A stretch of DNA of 60,350 nucleotides from JAZQUM01 sp045631305 (GTDB lineage Bacteria; Bacillota; Clostridia; Oscillospirales; Oscillospiraceae). Positions 59,285 through 60,350 of this stretch are shown one piece after another. The notes under the pieces are model-generated. The model did not search any database and was not told the DNA's origin. It saw nothing but the letters and a program-made list of their open reading frames with translations. Position numbers and translations under genes: made by a program. Where the stretch lies: the NCBI GenBank assembly GCA_045631305.1, contig JAZQUM010000022.1:1-60350 (forward strand), written 5' to 3'. How positions within the stretch are numbered: the first letter of the stretch is position 1; the number at the start of each line of letters is the position of its first letter.

Positions 59285-59740
59285 TTACTTTTCGGCCAGA
59301 AGCTTATTGAGTTCTGCCATGAAGGTATCGATATCCTTAAACTGGCGGTAAACGGAAGCAAAACGAACGTACGCTACCTGGTCCACGCCTCTCAGACGAT
59401 CCATTACCTTTTCGCCAATGGAATCGGTGCTGATCTCACGCTCCATAGAGTTCTGGAGTTCCAGTTCAATTTCATCGGCAATTTTTTCCAGCGAAGCGAG
59501 CGATACAGGGCGCTTTTCACAAGCACGGATCATACCGCGCAGCACCTTGCTGCGGTCAAAGCTCTGACGGCTGCCATCTTTCTTAATTACCACGATAGGG
59601 AGACTTTCTACAGTTTCATAAGTGGTAAATCGTCTTTCACAGCTCAGGCACTCTCTGCGGCGGCGAATGCTGCTGCCTTCCTCTGCCGGACGGGAGTCCA
59701 CTACCTTGCTTTCACGGAAACCGCAATAAGGACATTTCAT
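59285..59740 (-). CDS. nrdR: Transcriptional repressor NrdR
   Basis: A 151-residue protein with a zinc ribbon MKCPYCG ... CLSCERRFTTYE, followed by an ATP-cone domain (VVIKKDGSRQSFDRSKVLRGM). NrdR senses ATP/dATP and represses ribonucleotide reductase genes. ATG 59740 follows GGAGG. No NrdR boxes were looked for outside the window. Confidence 0.96.
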   Translation of the reverse strand: MKCPYCGFRESKVVDSRPAEEGSSIRRRRECLSCERRFTTYETVESLPIVVIKKDGSRQSFDRSKVLRGMIRACEKRPVSLASLEKIADEIELELQNSMEREISTDSIGEKVMDRLRGVDQVAYVRFASVYRQFKDIDTFMAELNKLLAEK

Positions 59741-59797
59741 ATCTTTTCCTCCTGCACTTCTTTCACACACATTTTGCGAAGGCAATTATCTTTTTTT

Positions 59798-59826
59798 ATT
59801 ATACCAAACCAAATAAAAAAACACAA
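59798..59826 (-). promoter_or_regulatory. Probable promoter of nrdR
   Basis: TTGTGT (complement of 59821-59826), 17-bp spacer, TATAAT (complement of 59798-59803). Confidence 0.6.
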
Positions 59827-59836
59827 GATATTGTGG

Positions 59837-60350
59837 TCACTTTTTCATTAAAATCGGTTCTCCCTTTTGATCAAAAGAAAACACGGCATATTCCCTTCCC
59901 CAAATCCTTTCGATTCTCGCAAGGCAGAAAAGCCCGCTCATAGGAAAAGGCATCCGCTCTCCGCAGGGAAAACCTATCTCCCGCACGCCGCCGCGCAAAC
60001 GAAAAAGCCCATTTTGCAGCGGTGGCAGCACAGAGCAGTACCTGCGGCAAAGCTGCGCCTCTTCTCCGTCCAAGCCTCGCCACGCATTCTCTTTTTCCCA
60101 CTGCACCGATACCTGAGCGCATTGCAGTTTTCCCAGCGGCTCCACCGTCCCCACGGAAAGCCTGCGCTGCAGCATATACCCGTCTTCTGTGGGTTCTGCC
60201 ACCCCCAAAAGCAGCTCCCCCCGCTCTCCTTTGAGATAGAGTCGCGGAATCACTTTATCTTTAATAGCAACACGGGCAAAAAACTGCAGATACAATCCCT
60301 CCTGCGCTACCGTGATTTCCCCACAGGAGGCGCCATGATAAAATATCGGA
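59837..60350 (-). CDS. Unidentified protein, 5' end outside the window
   Basis: About 170 codons of a frame that stays open to the end of the window, so the start is not seen. The sequence (YHGASCGEITVAQEGLYLQF ... RLYLKGERGELLLGVAEP) looks like a beta-rich domain with a second copy-like part near RLSVGTVEPLGKL. I recognise no domain with certainty. No signal peptide can be judged. It lies upstream of nrdR in the same direction, with a promoter between them. Confidence 0.6.
   Translation of the reverse strand, partial: PIFYHGASCGEITVAQEGLYLQFFARVAIKDKVIPRLYLKGERGELLLGVAEPTEDGYMLQRRLSVGTVEPLGKLQCAQVSVQWEKENAWRGLDGEEAQLCRRYCSVLPPLQNGLFRLRGGVREIGFPCGERMPFPMSGLFCLARIERIWGREYAVFSFDQKGEPILMKK

Noticed and set aside
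1..60350. CRISPR array, transposase or prophage genes
   Set aside because: No regularly spaced direct repeats, DDE transposase motifs, integrase or phage structural proteins were seen on either strand.

Overview
The window is 60 kb of a Gram-positive, probably spore-forming anaerobe of the Bacillota, most likely class Clostridia and plausibly a gut butyrate producer. The evidence is the PolC-type polymerase, the gene order pyrH-frr-uppS-cdsA-dxr-rseP-ispG-polC, a SpoIVFA/SpoIVFB-like pair, LPXTG proteins with sortases, a butyryl-CoA operon and type III glutamine synthetase. I cannot name the genus. No insertion sequences, prophage or CRISPR arrays were seen.

Layout. 1-6.5 kb: the 3' end of glutamine synthetase III, a Nudix hydrolase, a YkvI-like transporter, asparagine synthetase AsnA, a MATE pump, a CMP-kinase-like protein and YigZ. 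6.5-18 kb: hflX, polC and the isoprenoid/envelope/translation block up to pyrH. 18-24.6 kb: the protein quality-control block tig-clpP-clpX-lon with engB. 24.6-36.2 kb: a phosphoesterase, thrC, yraN-rnhB-rbgA-lepB, rplS, two radical-SAM-linked genes, the sporulation protease pair, azlCD, a DUF11 protein and tRNA-Pro.

36.5-44.6 kb is the most distinctive region, a sortase-assembled pilus island read leftward. It encodes two small helical proteins, a dedicated signal peptidase, a large adhesin with ten HxH/Cys repeats, the major pilin, sortase C, a Pro/Glu-rich LPXTG protein and a second sortase. A cyclic-di-GMP-I (GEMM) riboswitch lies directly before the adhesin, followed by a 10-codon leader ORF that ends inside the adhesin start. 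The likely meaning is second-messenger control of adhesive pili.

44.7-53 kb: an acetyltransferase, DegV, a small monooxygenase-fold protein and a butyrate operon (crt-thl-hbd-bcd-etfB-etfA) with a good match to a Rex operator upstream. 53-60.3 kb: trmB, a PAP2-like protein, a membrane-linked XRE regulator, infC-rpmI-rplT with an attenuator-like leader and an ATT start, a 36-codon small ORF, a YfcE-type phosphoesterase, small membrane proteins, a DUF421/DUF4363 pair, nrdR and an unidentified gene cut by the window edge.
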